Origin: Periglandula ipomoeae IasaF13
Lineage: Eukaryota; Ascomycota; Sordariomycetes; Hypocreales; Clavicipitaceae
Assembly: GCA_000222875.2 (NCBI GenBank)
Contig: AFRD01000127.1
Location: forward strand, 1 to 64,000
DNA: 64,000 bases
Reading direction: 5' to 3'
Part shown: piece by piece, positions 44,724 to 56,055 of the stretch
How the letters are laid out: each line of letters starts with the position of its first letter
Position numbering within the stretch: position 1 is the first letter of the stretch
Position numbers and translations under genes: made by a program
Notes under the pieces: generated by a model
The model's input: only the letters and a program-made list of their open reading frames with translations
Database searches by the model: none
What the model was told of the DNA's origin: nothing

Positions 44724-46634
44724 ATAGGAGCCGGTAACCCCAGGCGAGACGCATTTGCCTCCCCACCACAGCGAAAGTCAGTCACTCAGGTTCCAGTTAC
44801 GCCAGGCGTAGCTCTGGGCACGTATGACAGAGACTACTTTGGCGGTGCCACACAAGAACCACCTGGTTTGCAACTGAATGGAACTGGCGAAAGACTACCG
44901 ACTCTGAGTGGGAATGCGATCTCGGTAACATTTGCAGTGCCCCATACTTTGGAGTACCACCAAGGAGCAGAATGGGTAATTGTAGAGAATGAGTTGGCTT
45001 TCTTTTTCGACATGCTAACAAGTCACAGCAACTGCATCAGCGTAACCACCGTTCCGCGTTACTGGATTCACTGCACTACTTGTCTGAATACAGCCCCTGG
45101 GACCACACCATTGTCGCGTGGACGGGTGAGATCCATCGCCCATCAGAAGCTGAAGAAGAATTTGGACCTGAAAGCGAATCCGAAGCATTGCCACAGTCAA
45201 CTTCAATATTGCTAGGGTCTACCACGACTGCCGCACCCAGAGCCAAGTTCAACTCGCTCGTTATTCCATGCGAAGACCAAAGGCGCCTTGAAGAGCAGCT
45301 CTCAAACCAAAAGATGAAAACTGTCCCAGTCTGGCTCGCGGACAAAGATGATATCTCAGAAAGCAGTATCAAGTTGCGGCATCAATCAAGATGGAGGCGC
45401 TACGCAGAGCACGATCTATGTGCTGTCCTCCATTACAAGCAGCATCCACCCACAGATGGGTTCACAGAAGGCCAAAGATGGGCAGATTACCTCCGGATGA
45501 ACCAGTTGTTTGCGGATAGGATCAGCGAAGTGTATCGCCCAGGAGATGCTGTGCTGGTGCATGACTATCATTTGATGCTTGTGCCAGCGTTACTGCGCCA
45601 GCGACATCCTGACATACGCGTCAGTTTCTTCCTCCACACACCATTCCCTTCCAGCGAAACTGGTTCGCTGCCTGGTGCGTCGTAAAGAGCTTCTCCAAGG
45701 TCTCCTCGGGTCTGACGTAGTGGCTTTCCAATCGTTCCACTATGCGCAGCATTTTGCCAACTCGTGCTCGAGAATCCTCAACCTACAGGCGAATTACAAA
45801 GGCGTCTACATGCCGTCCAAGAGAGTTCAGATTGAGATCATAGCAGCAGGCATCAATGTCTCCAACATCCATTCTTTAGCATGGTCGGTGCCGGTCACAG
45901 AAAAATGCTTCAACCTGAGGAAGCTTCACGCCGGCAAGAAGATCATTGTGGCGTGCGACCCTCTGGATCGACTGGGAGGCGTCGACAAGAAACTGCACGC
46001 CTTTGACCGGTTTTTGGAAATGTACCCGGAATGGCAAGAACGAGTCGTTCTTCTCCAGCTGGTGAGCCAAACGACGGTTGAGGATGATGTTGGCGAAGAA
46101 TCGCGCTATGCCAGTAATGTCAGCGCATTGGTGAACTCGATCAACTGCAAATACGGTTCACTGGGTTATATGCCTATCCAGTTGCACTCGCAGAATCTTT
46201 CTACGGACGAATACTTTGCGCTCCTGCGCTCAGACGACGTTGCTCTTTTCACGAGCATCAGGGATGGAATGAGCACGGCGAGTCTGGAATATGTGGTCTG
46301 TCAGCAGAACACACATGGCTGCACCATCATCTCTGAGTTCAGCGGCACGGCCAGCAGTCTCGAGGAAGCCATGCACATCAATCCCTGGGACACAGCTGGC
46401 GTCGCCAAACGCATTAACGAAGCCCTCAGCATGACAGCTGATCGACGACAAGCCATGCACATGGCACTATACAAGAGAATCACGAAAAACGACGTGAAAT
46501 ACTGGGTCAACACCACTCTTGACCGTCTGATGGATGCAGTGCAGAGTCAACAGACGACAAAGAGCCCCGCGCCTGGAGGTCCGATTTCGTCTGTATCCAA
46601 TGACCTCAAGCGCAGGTTATTGGTCACGTCCTAG
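44724..46634 (+). pseudogene. Degenerate Tps2/Tps3-like trehalose-6-phosphate synthase paralogue
   Basis: Homology starts near 44724, runs to a clean intron at 44976-45028 (GTAATT, branch TGCTAAC, CACAG) and continues with LDSLHYLSEYSPW and VAWTGEI, the signature of the fungal Tps2/Tps3 group (GT20 domain). At 45656-45660 the frame breaks: after HTPFPSSE one extra A (run 45657-45659) shifts the frame, and the match resumes at once with LVRCLVRRKELLQGLLGSD. The UDP-binding stretch expected as DRLD..(K/R)G reads DPLDRLGG, so the key Arg is Pro and the next basic residue is Gly. RDGMN is RDGMS. No ATG opens the first recognisable exon, and the protein stops at 46634 where the HAD phosphatase domain should begin. 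Functional Tps2 dephosphorylates trehalose-6-phosphate in the synthase complex. Several independent defects point to a relic rather than a single sequencing error. Confidence 0.8.
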
Positions 46635-48004
46635 AGTTCTGGGTAGTTAGACTGTGATGCAAATTGCGAGACAAAGAATGATTCACAGCGGATTAGCCGG
46701 GTTGGGTGACTAGAATACCTCTTAGACATAGAAACGCTATCTAAACCTCCAAGGGCTCAAATCTGCGTCATGTTCATTATACATGTGACGGTGACAGCAT
46801 CGAGGGGTAAACAGAGTAGACGTAGAGTAAACAATAGATGCACAGTAAGTACACTAAAGTCTGCGTCAAGAGTAGAGTACAGTATGATGTGAGTGACACT
46901 TGAAATGACCCCGCATGGCCCTTTATCTGCAACATGGAAATTAGCCAGAAGCGTGCGCACGCACTTTGCGCCTCGGAACAATATCGAAGATGGATCGCAG
47001 TGTCAACGATCCATGTGAGAGCGATCAATTGATAGGTTTGGCCCCACGTTCTCCGGATTTTCGCAACCACTCCTCGACGACCCCTGTCGAGGATTGAGAC
47101 AGCGGCGCCGCGAATCTGGGCTGGCTCGGCTCATCTCTGCACACCATTCCAGGCGCCATGTTTGCTATTGTTTGTTTTGGGGTCGGGTTTGGCTTACTCC
47201 TCGTTTGGTTGTGCAGAGCGAGACCCGAGGCACAATGGGGCGCCATGCCATTGATTGACACATGCTCGAGCCTGGTTGTGTCGGTCTCTAGCTGAGTTGA
47301 TGTACTGTGTCAAATGTTGGTGTGCTGGAGGATGTATGTATCGTGAGCGTGACGCCAAACAAGAGCATGTGCTCAGTCTATACATGTAGTCTCTGCACAG
47401 GTGTTCTGCACAGCGCAAGCCTCGATGCCGCCTCCCCCTTGTGTATACCTACGTTCATGTCGCTTGTGTTTCCCAGTTCGGACTGGTCGCAGTGATTGAT
47501 TGATGCTGGGGCACTGGGGCACCGCCGTCAGAGACCCACATGCGCCCGGAGCCTCCGCCTGCTGCTCCTGCTATCTGGTTCAATTTGGCTGTTAAACTGC
47601 CCTGCAACTGCCGCTAGACCAACTCCGTAGCGCTGCCGGGTGCTGGATGCTGCTCATGACCGGCCGCCCACAGCCCCCAGTGAGCAGCTTGTGTCGGCGG
47701 CCTGCCGCTGCATGATTTCCCAAGATTGCTGTTGTCAACATCCCCTGAGCGTTGCATTGCTATTCCAAGCATTGCTGTCGCCTTAGGTCCGCGCTTCAGA
47801 GCAAAACAGAGACATATCTGCATTCACTCCCTCACTTTCTTTTTTTTCCTATCCTAACCTTTCCTTTCCCAGTGTCTTGCTTTCCCTTGGCGGCTTTCCT
47901 TTCCTTGCCTGTGCTCGCTTGATCCAGGTGCACTGGTCATAAGTTCTATGGCTGTGCATGTCACCAGCTGCCGCGACGTCACACATCACACAAAACGTCG
48001 CTAG
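46635..48004. other. Intergenic region, no gene recognised
   Basis: Holds the promoter and leader of the vezatin/Inp2-type gene, with pyrimidine-rich DNA near 47,835-47,920. ORFs on both strands are short and lack motifs. Confidence 0.5.
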
Positions 48005-50164
48005 ATGGAGCCCATTGTGTACGAAAAGTCGCCTCTAGCCGACTATCTTAAAGGCACGCATACGAATGTTTCATCGTTCAATTACAATTTCGCTAACTAG
48101 TCCCTCAAGATGGCGGTGGAGGCTCCGAAGCAGACTGGGCTCCCGTAGACAGCTCACCAGCGGGACCATTATCCTCACAATCCTCCCGTTCCGGCTCTTC
48201 GCTTCCCCCGAGTCCTTCGCCCTTTGCTCCCACAGGTCGACCATTGGTAAAGACGAGATTTCGAGCCAAACCTCCGGCCACGTTGCAGACAGATATGCCC
48301 ACATCGACGACGACTCTGCGAACCATAAGGACTTGCTCGGTATGATATAATACAGCGCTGCTGGATGATACGAGAGCTGACAATGCCCCTTTTGTGGTGC
48401 GATTAACAGGCTGCTGTTGTTGCGAGCATCGATCGTGCCGATAACGCCAAGTTTCTCGAACAGCTCAGATATACAATCATCGCTTCTCAGCTATTAAGCG
48501 GTACTTCGATTCTCGGTCACCGGCCTGCCGCCCCTACCATCCCTCACGTATCCCACGATGCCGAAAAACACCAATCTCTTTTGTCTACCGAGGGTATTCT
48601 CGCCTCTATACTTGGCGCGCTTGCCATAGCGATTATCCTAAGCTGGGTCCTGGGCCACGGCCCTTCCTATGTCACGCGGAAACGACTCGCCCTCCTTGTG
48701 GTGCTCGTGGCCGCCGCTGCATTCCTCGGTCAAATATATATGCGACGGCAATGGCTTCGCTACAGACGTGAACAGTCCCTGGCCGAAATCAGCACCTTTG
48801 TGTCCAATTCAAACGACTTTGACAGCGCTTCAGAAGCAACGTTGTCGCTTGTGCAGGAGGTAGAGCTCGTCTCGCGTGGATACCGAATGTAGGCTTATCT
48901 CAAAACAGAACAACACGTCACTATTGCCATTCGATGACGGCTAATGCAAGTATTAGAAGCGCGCCGTTGCCCCCTATCAGTAGGCTGGAAGATCGCAACC
49001 AAGCCCGCAAATGCGTCCGCTTACGGAAAGCGCTAAAGAACTCCTTCGCAGACACGCTAAACGCTTACAAGCACATGTCAGATCTGATAAAAGGAGTCGC
49101 CGAACAAACGGAACTGGAGAAATACTACGACATGTACGATATAAATGACCTAGATATTTCCGATGCTCTTCAGGGGTTCAGCGAAACTGAATTTGAGGAT
49201 TCCGAGTCGCTCCGAACGCTCAAGGTCTTGGCGGCGAGATTCCATACAACACGCAAGATGCTTTTGTGCGCTCTCCTAGCTTTAGACGCGAACGGAGAGT
49301 CCCCTGATTTGCTCAGGTGGACTACTGCCGTGGAAGTGCTCCGCGGCCTGAATGAGTCCACCAAAGGGGCATATACTAAGCTCCAGGATACTTTGAGCGA
49401 CGCAGAGTGTGAGTTCACCGATAGAGAATTTCTTTAATCGTCGAATTGGTCTTATGTCGTCCTTATTTCATCGCTGACTTCATGGCTACACAGCATTCCC
49501 CGTGCTGTCAACCCCTAAAGTTCCATTAACGCCTGGCAGAGAACGCTGGCGCTCGCAATTGCGGAAACTCAACTCACTTTCCACCGGAATTCGAGGCTTG
49601 CAGGCCAAGCTGCATTTGTTAAGAGAAGAATCGGATCGAGCGCTAGATGACTCAAGTGATATTTCGGAACTAGGACCGAGCCTGATGTTACAATACGAAT
49701 CCATCGGTGTGGACCTCAAGGAGCTAATGACTTCATGGGAGGAGGGCAAGGCGGCTCTTGCTCTCGGAATCGATAGGAACGAAAAGAGATTATCTTCTAT
49801 GAGCACGCTCTTGTCGCCACGAAGCTCACTTAGTGGCCTGACGACTGTGGACGACGGCAATGCCGCAGATGCCCTCAAAGCTCTGACGGGCGAATCGCCA
49901 ACAGGCTCGGATGTGAATGAGCCTGTTGAGCCCGAGACGCCAGAGGTGTTCGAGGCTGTGGCACAACCTCGACAGCGACCGAGGAGCACCCTGACGAGAG
50001 AAGAGAGGATCGTCAAGATGAAGGAAGAGCGGGAACAAAAAGCACAAGCTCGCAAGCAGATGGATGCGACAAAGGGCATGCTGCGAGAGCTGGAGACAGT
50101 CATCAGTCTGCGGCCAAAGAATCGCATGAGTGCCCCTGCGCCAGGACGGATCGCATCGCTATGA
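48005..50164 (+). CDS. Vezatin/Inp2-type myosin-binding peroxisomal membrane protein
   Basis: Five exons: 48005-48053, 48110-48339, 48410-48888, 48951-49408, 49494-50164 (1,887 nt, 628 aa). Introns 2-4 have GTATGA, GTAGGC and GTGAGT donors, all AG acceptors, and matching phases. The first intron must use a GC donor (AAAG|GCACGC) with branch GCTAACTAG, since no GT donor keeps the frame. Two hydrophobic segments (about 156-175 and 186-204) make it an integral membrane protein. They are followed by the conserved block SLVQEVELVSRGYR...PLPPISRLED, RKCVRLRKAL and LAARFHTTRK, then RWRSQLRKLNSLSTGIRGLQ and a basic coiled C-terminus. I recognise this as the fungal vezatin/'myosin-binding motif of peroxisomes' family; yeast Inp2 is the peroxisomal receptor for myosin V that moves peroxisomes into daughter cells. 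Orthology to Inp2 itself is inferred. Confidence 0.75.
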
Positions 50165-51138
50165 GATGAACTGCGCGATGGAGGTGGTTCGACCCTTTGC
50201 TATTTTTCTATCTGTTTCTACTATTTGCATTGCTTCACTGTACTGGTGTAACAGTGAGCACAGTCAGGCGCACTATGGCACTTGGGACGCTCTGGGCAGA
50301 GCTTGTTTTCGTTTCATATGATTTTGGAAAAGAGGTTTGGTGTAAAGGATTTGCTTCTTCCTTATATTCTGTCGAATTTTTTTTTTACTTCTTTGTTTAT
50401 TCTTGATGGGAAGCCAGTGACCCGGACTTGGGCGAGATGGGACCTTTTCTTTTTCTTTTTTTGTGATAGATAGAATGGCTGGAGACCCCCAATTACTTTG
50501 TGCTCAATTATTATCTGAATGGTTGGGATTCATGAGAAGGAGACGTCAATCTAGACTTGGCTCGGAGCCTAGATCAAATTGGAACCTGTGTGCATATATC
50601 TGCCCTTAACTTGAACCAAAAAGGTAAATTCAGCCCTTCACTTGGTCAGGGAGTTTGGGAGTTGCATATACTTCAGCCAATGGACCCAGTCATTATTGCA
50701 TGCAATTAAATGGGAAACACGTCCAGCTGGAGGAGCAGCCCCGCGCGTAACATTGGCGTCACTGGCTGAGGGCAGCGAGAGCCTCGAGGGCGGTGCCAAC
50801 CCCACCGAGACGCGTCTTGACTGCCCACAGCTGGCTCCTCACGTGTTAAGTGCTTTGCTTGCCACTTCACGCACCTGCTTTTGCTTCCTTGCCACTCAAC
50901 TCTTCTGACTCTCATTCGGACTCGTCTGTCACCTTGTTTTTGGGCAATTTTGATACCTCTGTGGTTTCGCAGATCATATCCTCGTAGCCTCTACGTTACT
51001 CTCCTCATTTTTCACCGCCAACTTCATCCCACCTCTCCCCGCTTTCACAGATCCCAAATAATTAGCCAGTATGTGTTGCTGCAGAGGTTATGCGCCAAAC
51101 TTGGCCGAAGACTGCAATTGCTGACATAAATTGCAGAG
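50165..51138. other. Intergenic region upstream of PCNA
   Basis: Contains the 3' flank of the vezatin-type gene (T-rich tracts at 50370-50460), then the PCNA promoter with an MCB element and a C/T-rich leader (about 50870-51060). Confidence 0.55.
50810..50815. promoter_or_regulatory. MluI cell-cycle box (ACGCGT) upstream of PCNA
   Basis: A perfect ACGCGT palindrome lies about 325 bp before the PCNA start codon. In yeasts MBF (Mbp1/Swi6) binds this element to drive G1/S genes, including the PCNA gene. Function here is inferred from position and conservation of the pathway. Confidence 0.5.
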
Positions 51139-52110
51139 ATGTTGGAAGCACGACTTGAGCAGGCTAACATCCTGAAGAAGGTATGGATCCTCCATGGTCT
51201 CTGACTCCTACCGCGCCTTTCTAACACGTCTGTCCTCGTGAATTAGGTTGTCGACGCCATCAAGGACCTCGTCCAAGACTGCAACTTTGACTGCAATGAC
51301 TCCGGCATTGCCCTCCAGGCCATGGATAATTCCCATGTCGCCCTGGTTTCCATGATGCTCAAGGCCGAAGGCTTCTCCCCCTACCGATGCGATCGCAACA
51401 TCGCTCTGGGCGTCAACTTGACGTCCCTGACCAAAGTCCTGCGCGCTGCCAACAACGAGGATATCCTCACCCTCAAGGCCGAAGACGCCCCTGATGTCCT
51501 GAACCTGCTGTTTGAGAGTAGCGAAAACGACAGATTCAGCGAGTACGACTTGAAACTCATGGACATTGACCAGGAGCACCTGGGTATTCCTCAGACGGAG
51601 TATGCTGCCACCATCTCCATGCCTGCTGCCGAATTCCGAAGAATCTGCACGGATTTGGCTGCCATGTCTGAATCGGGTATGTTCCCTCGCCTGTGCTCTA
51701 CTCACAATGGAGTGCGCATATTGATCTTGCTTTGTCTTGTAGTCAGCATCGAGGCGTCCAAGGACGGCGTCGAGTTCTCCTGCAACGGCGATATCGGCAA
51801 TGGCTCCGTCACCCTGCGCAGCCACACAAATATCGACAAGCCCGAGTTGAACGTTGACATTGAGCTTACTGAGCCCGTGTCCTTGACTTTCTCGCTCAAG
51901 TACCTAGTCAACTTCTGCAAGGCTGCTGCTCTCTCATCACAGGTCAAGATTTGCCTGTCAAGCGAGGTCCCTCTTTTGGTTGAGTACAACTTGTCTGGTA
52001 GCAGTTACTTGCGCTTCTACTTGGCTCCCAAGGTACGTCACTTTACCATTGGCATTCTGATTGACGGATTTGGCTGACATGACTGGTGCTAGATTGGTGA
52101 CGAGGAGTAA
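51139..52110 (+). CDS. pcna: Proliferating cell nuclear antigen, DNA sliding clamp
   Basis: Four exons: 51139-51180, 51247-51676, 51743-52032, 52093-52110 (780 nt, 259 aa), with donors GTATGG, GTATGT, GTACGT and GTAC-type consensus, all AG acceptors, and phases that agree. PCNA is a homotrimeric ring that tethers DNA polymerases delta and epsilon, FEN1, ligase I and others to DNA in the nucleus. The sequence follows PCNA end to end: MLEARLEQANILKKVVDAIK, NFDCNDSGIALQAMDNSHV, LTSLTKVLR, the interdomain loop near LGIPQTEY, NIDKPELNVDIEL, and LRFYLAPKIGDEE at the C-terminus. The last coding exon is only 18 nt. Length matches the usual ~258-261 aa. Its neighbour pair with dUTPase, two genes away, shares putative G1/S promoter elements. 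Confidence 0.97.
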
Positions 52111-53093
52111 AAAATTTTAAAATAAGTGGCGGGAGGAAAGTCGCACAAGCCTTGAATGGTGGTGTAAGTAGGCATCTAGGAAAGCGCACAGAGCCGAGTC
52201 GAGCAATGCCGCGCTTTCGAAAGGATCTGGCCGGCAGTAGGCAAGGGCAGGATCAATAAATCAAATGATGGATGAAGATATTAGAGGTATGGCAGGCGTT
52301 GGTCACTACCCTGGTACCTAGATGCAGGATGGCATGTCATGTACCTTGACGATAATGAATTTCAAAAACTTTGTTGCTTTCAACCCGTGTACTCATATCG
52401 GCAATGAGATGACAGGAGAATTGCTTATGAATTGTTGTCCCTTATCATATGCACGCACGGCTCGAATGATACTTGGATTCGACTGTGCGCGATATTCTTC
52501 CTCGGCAATGCCTCATCTGCACAGCATCATCAATTATCACTATCACTGTATCACGCACCTGCGAGAGGAATCGACAAAAGTTCACACGACGTAAGCGGGG
52601 CAGCGCGAATGTTCCTGGGCTATGCTTCTGTACTGTATCATTCCGCATTCCGCATTCCCAACCCAATGGACTGGACTTGACTCCACTCACCCAGTCCGCC
52701 GCCAGCGCCAGCACCAGCGCCATTGACACAATGTGGAGGCCGCAAGTCACCCTCGTGGAAGTCGTGGAACCCTTTTCGGGAAAAAGACCATCAGTAACCG
52801 TCGAATGACAAATTGGGGAGCACTTCCGGGGAAAGGTCACGCTTGCGCTTTTTAGCAGATCGGTTTTCTCTTCCTTCTTAACTCCGTCGACACAGAGTCT
52901 TATTCAATACTTTTTTCAACCTCTTGACATATTCTTCGGTCTTCTTCTTCTGGGCACTATCTGCTTGCGGTGTTTGAGGCATCGCGGGGTTGCTTGATTT
53001 TTGTGTACCGCAAGTGGGATAGACAAGGCCGTCACCGGAGCACAACTGCATTCGTGTGGCTGGTTTCGCAAGCTACAGGACGAGGAGATAAGC
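52111..53093. other. Intergenic region between PCNA and pyridoxal kinase
   Basis: Holds PCNA 3' DNA and the pyridoxal kinase promoter. A short tandem repeat of CATTCCG (two full copies plus a variant) lies at 52639-52659. No gene recognised. Confidence 0.5.
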
Positions 53094-54408
53094 ATGGAGG
53101 GGGACAAGGCGACGAGAGTCTTGGCCGTTGCGAGCCATGTATGTCATTTCCGTACGTTTGAATTGTGACGTCTGCTAACATGTCCAGGTCGTATCTGGGT
53201 ACGCAAACCATGCGCATCTCATGACATTTCAATCAACCACATATGAAGGCTAATAGGTCCACAGCTACGTAGGCAACAAAATCGCCGTCTTCGCCCTCCA
53301 ATCCCTAGGCTACGACGTTGCGGCCCTCAACACCGTCCAATTCAGTAAGATCCCGACTATCTGTCCCTCACAACAAACACAGTACTAAACCCGAGATAGG
53401 CAATCACACGGGATACAGACAATGGACGGGCACGAAAGTGTCCGCACAGGAAATCACAGATCTATACGATGGTCTGCGCCAGTCCTACCTCGATGACTTT
53501 GACATGATGCTCTCGGGGTACATTCCCGGCGCGGAAGCCGTCGTCGCGGTGGGCAGGATCGCGAAGGAACTTAAGGAGAAGAACAGGAGTTCGCCGGGTA
53601 ATTTCTTCTGGGTGCTTGATCCGGTCATGGGGGATAATGGCAAGATTTATGTGGCGGGGGACGTGGTGCCTGCTTATAAGGGGCTGCTTGAGTATGCGGA
53701 TTTGATTCTGCCGAATCAGTTTGAGGCCGAGTATGATTTCCCTCTCCCTTTCTTCGATTTCTCTCAGTTTAATAGAAACCATGGCACTATAGGAGCCTGG
53801 TATGGAGCTGATCTTATGACACAAACAGACTACTCTCCGAAGTCAAAATCGTAGATTTCGAAAGCCTCAAGACAGCAATCCAGGCACTTCACGACAAGTA
53901 CCGCATCCCCCACGTCATCATCACCTCGGTCAACTTCTCGCAAGCAGGCCAGCCGCCATCTCATCTCTCAGTCGTCGGATCCAGCATGAACTCTGCCGGC
54001 AAAGCGCGTCTCTTTCAGATCACGTTCCCCTCCATCGACTGCTACTTCTGCGGAACGGGCGACATGTTCGACGCATTGGTCACAGCTCGCATGCGCGAGG
54101 CAGTCCAGGACGTAGCGGGGCTGATTAATCGCGCGAGCTGGCTGAGCGATGATTCCGTCGCGGCAGCAGAGTTGCCCCTGGCGCGGGCTACGGAGAAGGT
54201 CCTCGCGAGCATGCACGAGGTGCTCGCCAAGACGAGGGATGGGATGCGCAGCGTCGTGGAGCGCACGAGGGCCACTTTGACGGAGGAGGAGCGAGCGGCT
54301 GGCAAGGGTGAGCAGCAGATTCGGTCAAAGGCTTCGGAGCTTAGGCTCGTGCAGAACTTGGAGAGCTTGCGAAGTCCCAAGGTGAAATTCGATGCGAGGC
54401 CGATATGA
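53094..54408 (+). CDS. Pyridoxal kinase
   Basis: Five exons: 53094-53138, 53188-53198, 53265-53344, 53400-53730, 53829-54408 (1,047 nt, 348 aa). All introns have GT donors (GTATGT, GTACGC, GTAAGA, GTATGA) and AG acceptors. Exon 2 is only 11 nt, but it supplies VVSG of the conserved SHVVSGYVGN start; skipping it would break the motif and frame. The enzyme phosphorylates pyridoxal, pyridoxine and pyridoxamine with ATP to make the vitamin B6 cofactor PLP in the cytosol. Ribokinase-fold motifs are seen: VQFSNHTGY, LSGYIPG, DPVMGDNGKIYV (Mg/ATP site), LPNQFEAELL, and the anion-hole/catalytic motif GTGDMFDALV with its Asp. A charged C-terminal extension follows the kinase fold. Homologous to human PDXK and yeast Bud16. 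Confidence 0.92.
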
Positions 54409-54714
54409 GTTGCATGGGAGGAAGACGACGAGTTGGGGACACTGCTAGACTAGACTTGTTGCATTGCTGTCAATATACGCATACATACACTAGACGAAGG
54501 TTGATTTCTTTGGCGGTGCTTTGATGAGAATTGTGTTGCATATTCCTCCAACTTGGCGGTCTTCGGTCTAGCGAAGCCACCTAATCCATTCATCAAGATT
54601 GCCAACGGCGGAACATTATCAGGTCTGTGGAATCAAATCATTTGAGGCCATTGAGGCTTGAATATCGTATCTTCATTAAATAACTATTTTTTTAATCATG
54701 GCCATCTAGCACAT
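54409..54714. other. Convergent 3' intergenic region
   Basis: About 300 bp between the stop codons of pyridoxal kinase (+) and dUTPase (-); only 3' untranslated and termination sequence is expected. Confidence 0.5.
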
Positions 54715-55310
54715 CTAAGCACCATTCCCAGCGAAACCGCCCGTGCTTCCAAACCCGCCTGCTCCGCGTACACTCTCCTCCAGCTCCTGCACCTCCACAA
54801 CCTCAGGAGTGTAAATTCGCTCGATGATCAATTGTGCCACGCGATCACCCTCCTTGATCTCAAAGTCGGTCTCGGCGTGGTTGAACAGCAGAATCTTGAC
54901 CTGGCCGCGGTAGTCGGCGTCAATCACGCCCGCGCCAGTGTCGATGAAGTGCTTGCTTGCGAGGCCGGAGCGGGGTGCGATACGGCCATCTGTACTTGAG
55001 TGTTAGTTTTGGCTTTGGCTTTGCTTTGTGGTTGAAAGGCTGCGATCAACGTACATGTTCCAGCGGGCACGGCAATGCTGATGTCCGTGTCGACGAGGAC
55101 TTTGCCTCGCGCTGGTACGACTGTCTCCTTGGCGGCGTAAACATCGTAGCCGGCGGCGAAGGCGCTTCCACGGGTGGGCAGGCGAGCTTTGTCGGACAGC
55201 TTCTTGACCTGCAGGGCGGGAGGGGCCTCCATGGTGGAAAGATCGGTCTTGACGCGCTTGGCCAGTGGTGAGGTGGTTGTGGGAGGAACAGTGGTAGCAG
55301 CCTCGGACAT
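54715..55310 (-). CDS. dut: Deoxyuridine 5'-triphosphate nucleotidohydrolase (dUTPase)
   Basis: Two exons on the minus strand, 55310-55055 and 54989-54715 (531 nt, 176 aa). The 65-nt intron uses GTACGT and TACAG and restores the Tyr codon in PAGTYGRIAPRSG. The enzyme hydrolyses dUTP to dUMP and pyrophosphate, keeping uracil out of DNA and feeding thymidylate synthesis. All five motifs of the trimeric family are present: I AGYDVYAA (53-60), II PRSGLA (91-96), III GVIDADYRG (106-114, catalytic Asp109), IV GDRVAQLI (133-140), V GGFGSTG (163-169). A ~40-residue N-terminal extension with KRVK may help nuclear localisation. Length is normal for eukaryotes. MCB/SCB-like elements sit ~220-245 bp upstream. 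Confidence 0.96.
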
Positions 55311-56055
55311 TGTGAATATGAATTGAGAACAGAACGATTCCGATTGAGCTGGTGGGCTGGGATGAGGGACGGTAGTTAACGAGGATGCTTACTTGAGGGA
55401 GAGCGAGAATGAAAGTAGGATGGCTGGATCTGGGAAAGGAGTTCAACACAGACAGCGTGGGATGGGTTGGACTAATAAATTGGTTTCTGCTCAAGCTATG
55501 GACGTGGGGTTGGGATGCGAGGGAGACGCGCCACGACGGTTGAAACACGCGAAAGGGCGGGGCGGCGCTGGGAAAGGGCGTAAAGTGCCTGGCTTGGCGG
55601 GCGGGTGCTCTCAGACTCCAGCAATTGGCCAATAGGCGGTGCTTGGTCGTGATAAGGCTGTTAGTTTGCTGGCTTTCTGCGCCAGCGAGACACTAACAAT
55701 CTCCATTCCCCAGTACGCCTAGCTAAGGTCCAGCTAAGCACTCCCAGAGACGCTAGGCCTGACGACGGCACGCGGAAGCTGGCCGGGGGCCAGAAGCCTC
55801 GGATTGGATTGGATGGACCCTGGACGGCAGCTCCTTGCAAGTGGGCAGCTGCGCAGACGATCTGCCAAGGGGCAATGCGCCAGCAACGAGAAAAAAAATT
55901 ATCCGTCAGCAAATTGGTGTCAAAATTGTGCGACATCGTCGTCTGAGATTCTGCGTGACGAGCTTGTTTTCGCAAAAGGTGCATTCGTGCATCAGAATTC
56001 TCATTCGACTGCCTTTTTGTGTTACTCACATTGCCCGAGGGCAACTGCGTCAATC
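55311..56055. other. Divergent promoter region between dUTPase and Gag-like gene
   Basis: Holds the dUTPase promoter with G1/S-type elements (55526-55554) and the 5' region of the Gag-like gene. The open frame of the latter extends back to 55804, but without evidence that this part is translated. Confidence 0.5.
55526..55554. promoter_or_regulatory. MCB/SCB-like elements upstream of dUTPase
   Basis: ACGCG lies at 55526-55530 and CACGCGAAA at 55546-55554; the latter overlaps an MCB core (ACGCG) and an SCB core (C-N-CGAAA). These are the binding sites of MBF and SBF, which time G1/S expression in yeasts. Both lie ~220-245 bp upstream of the dUTPase ATG. Their role here is inferred. Confidence 0.4.
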
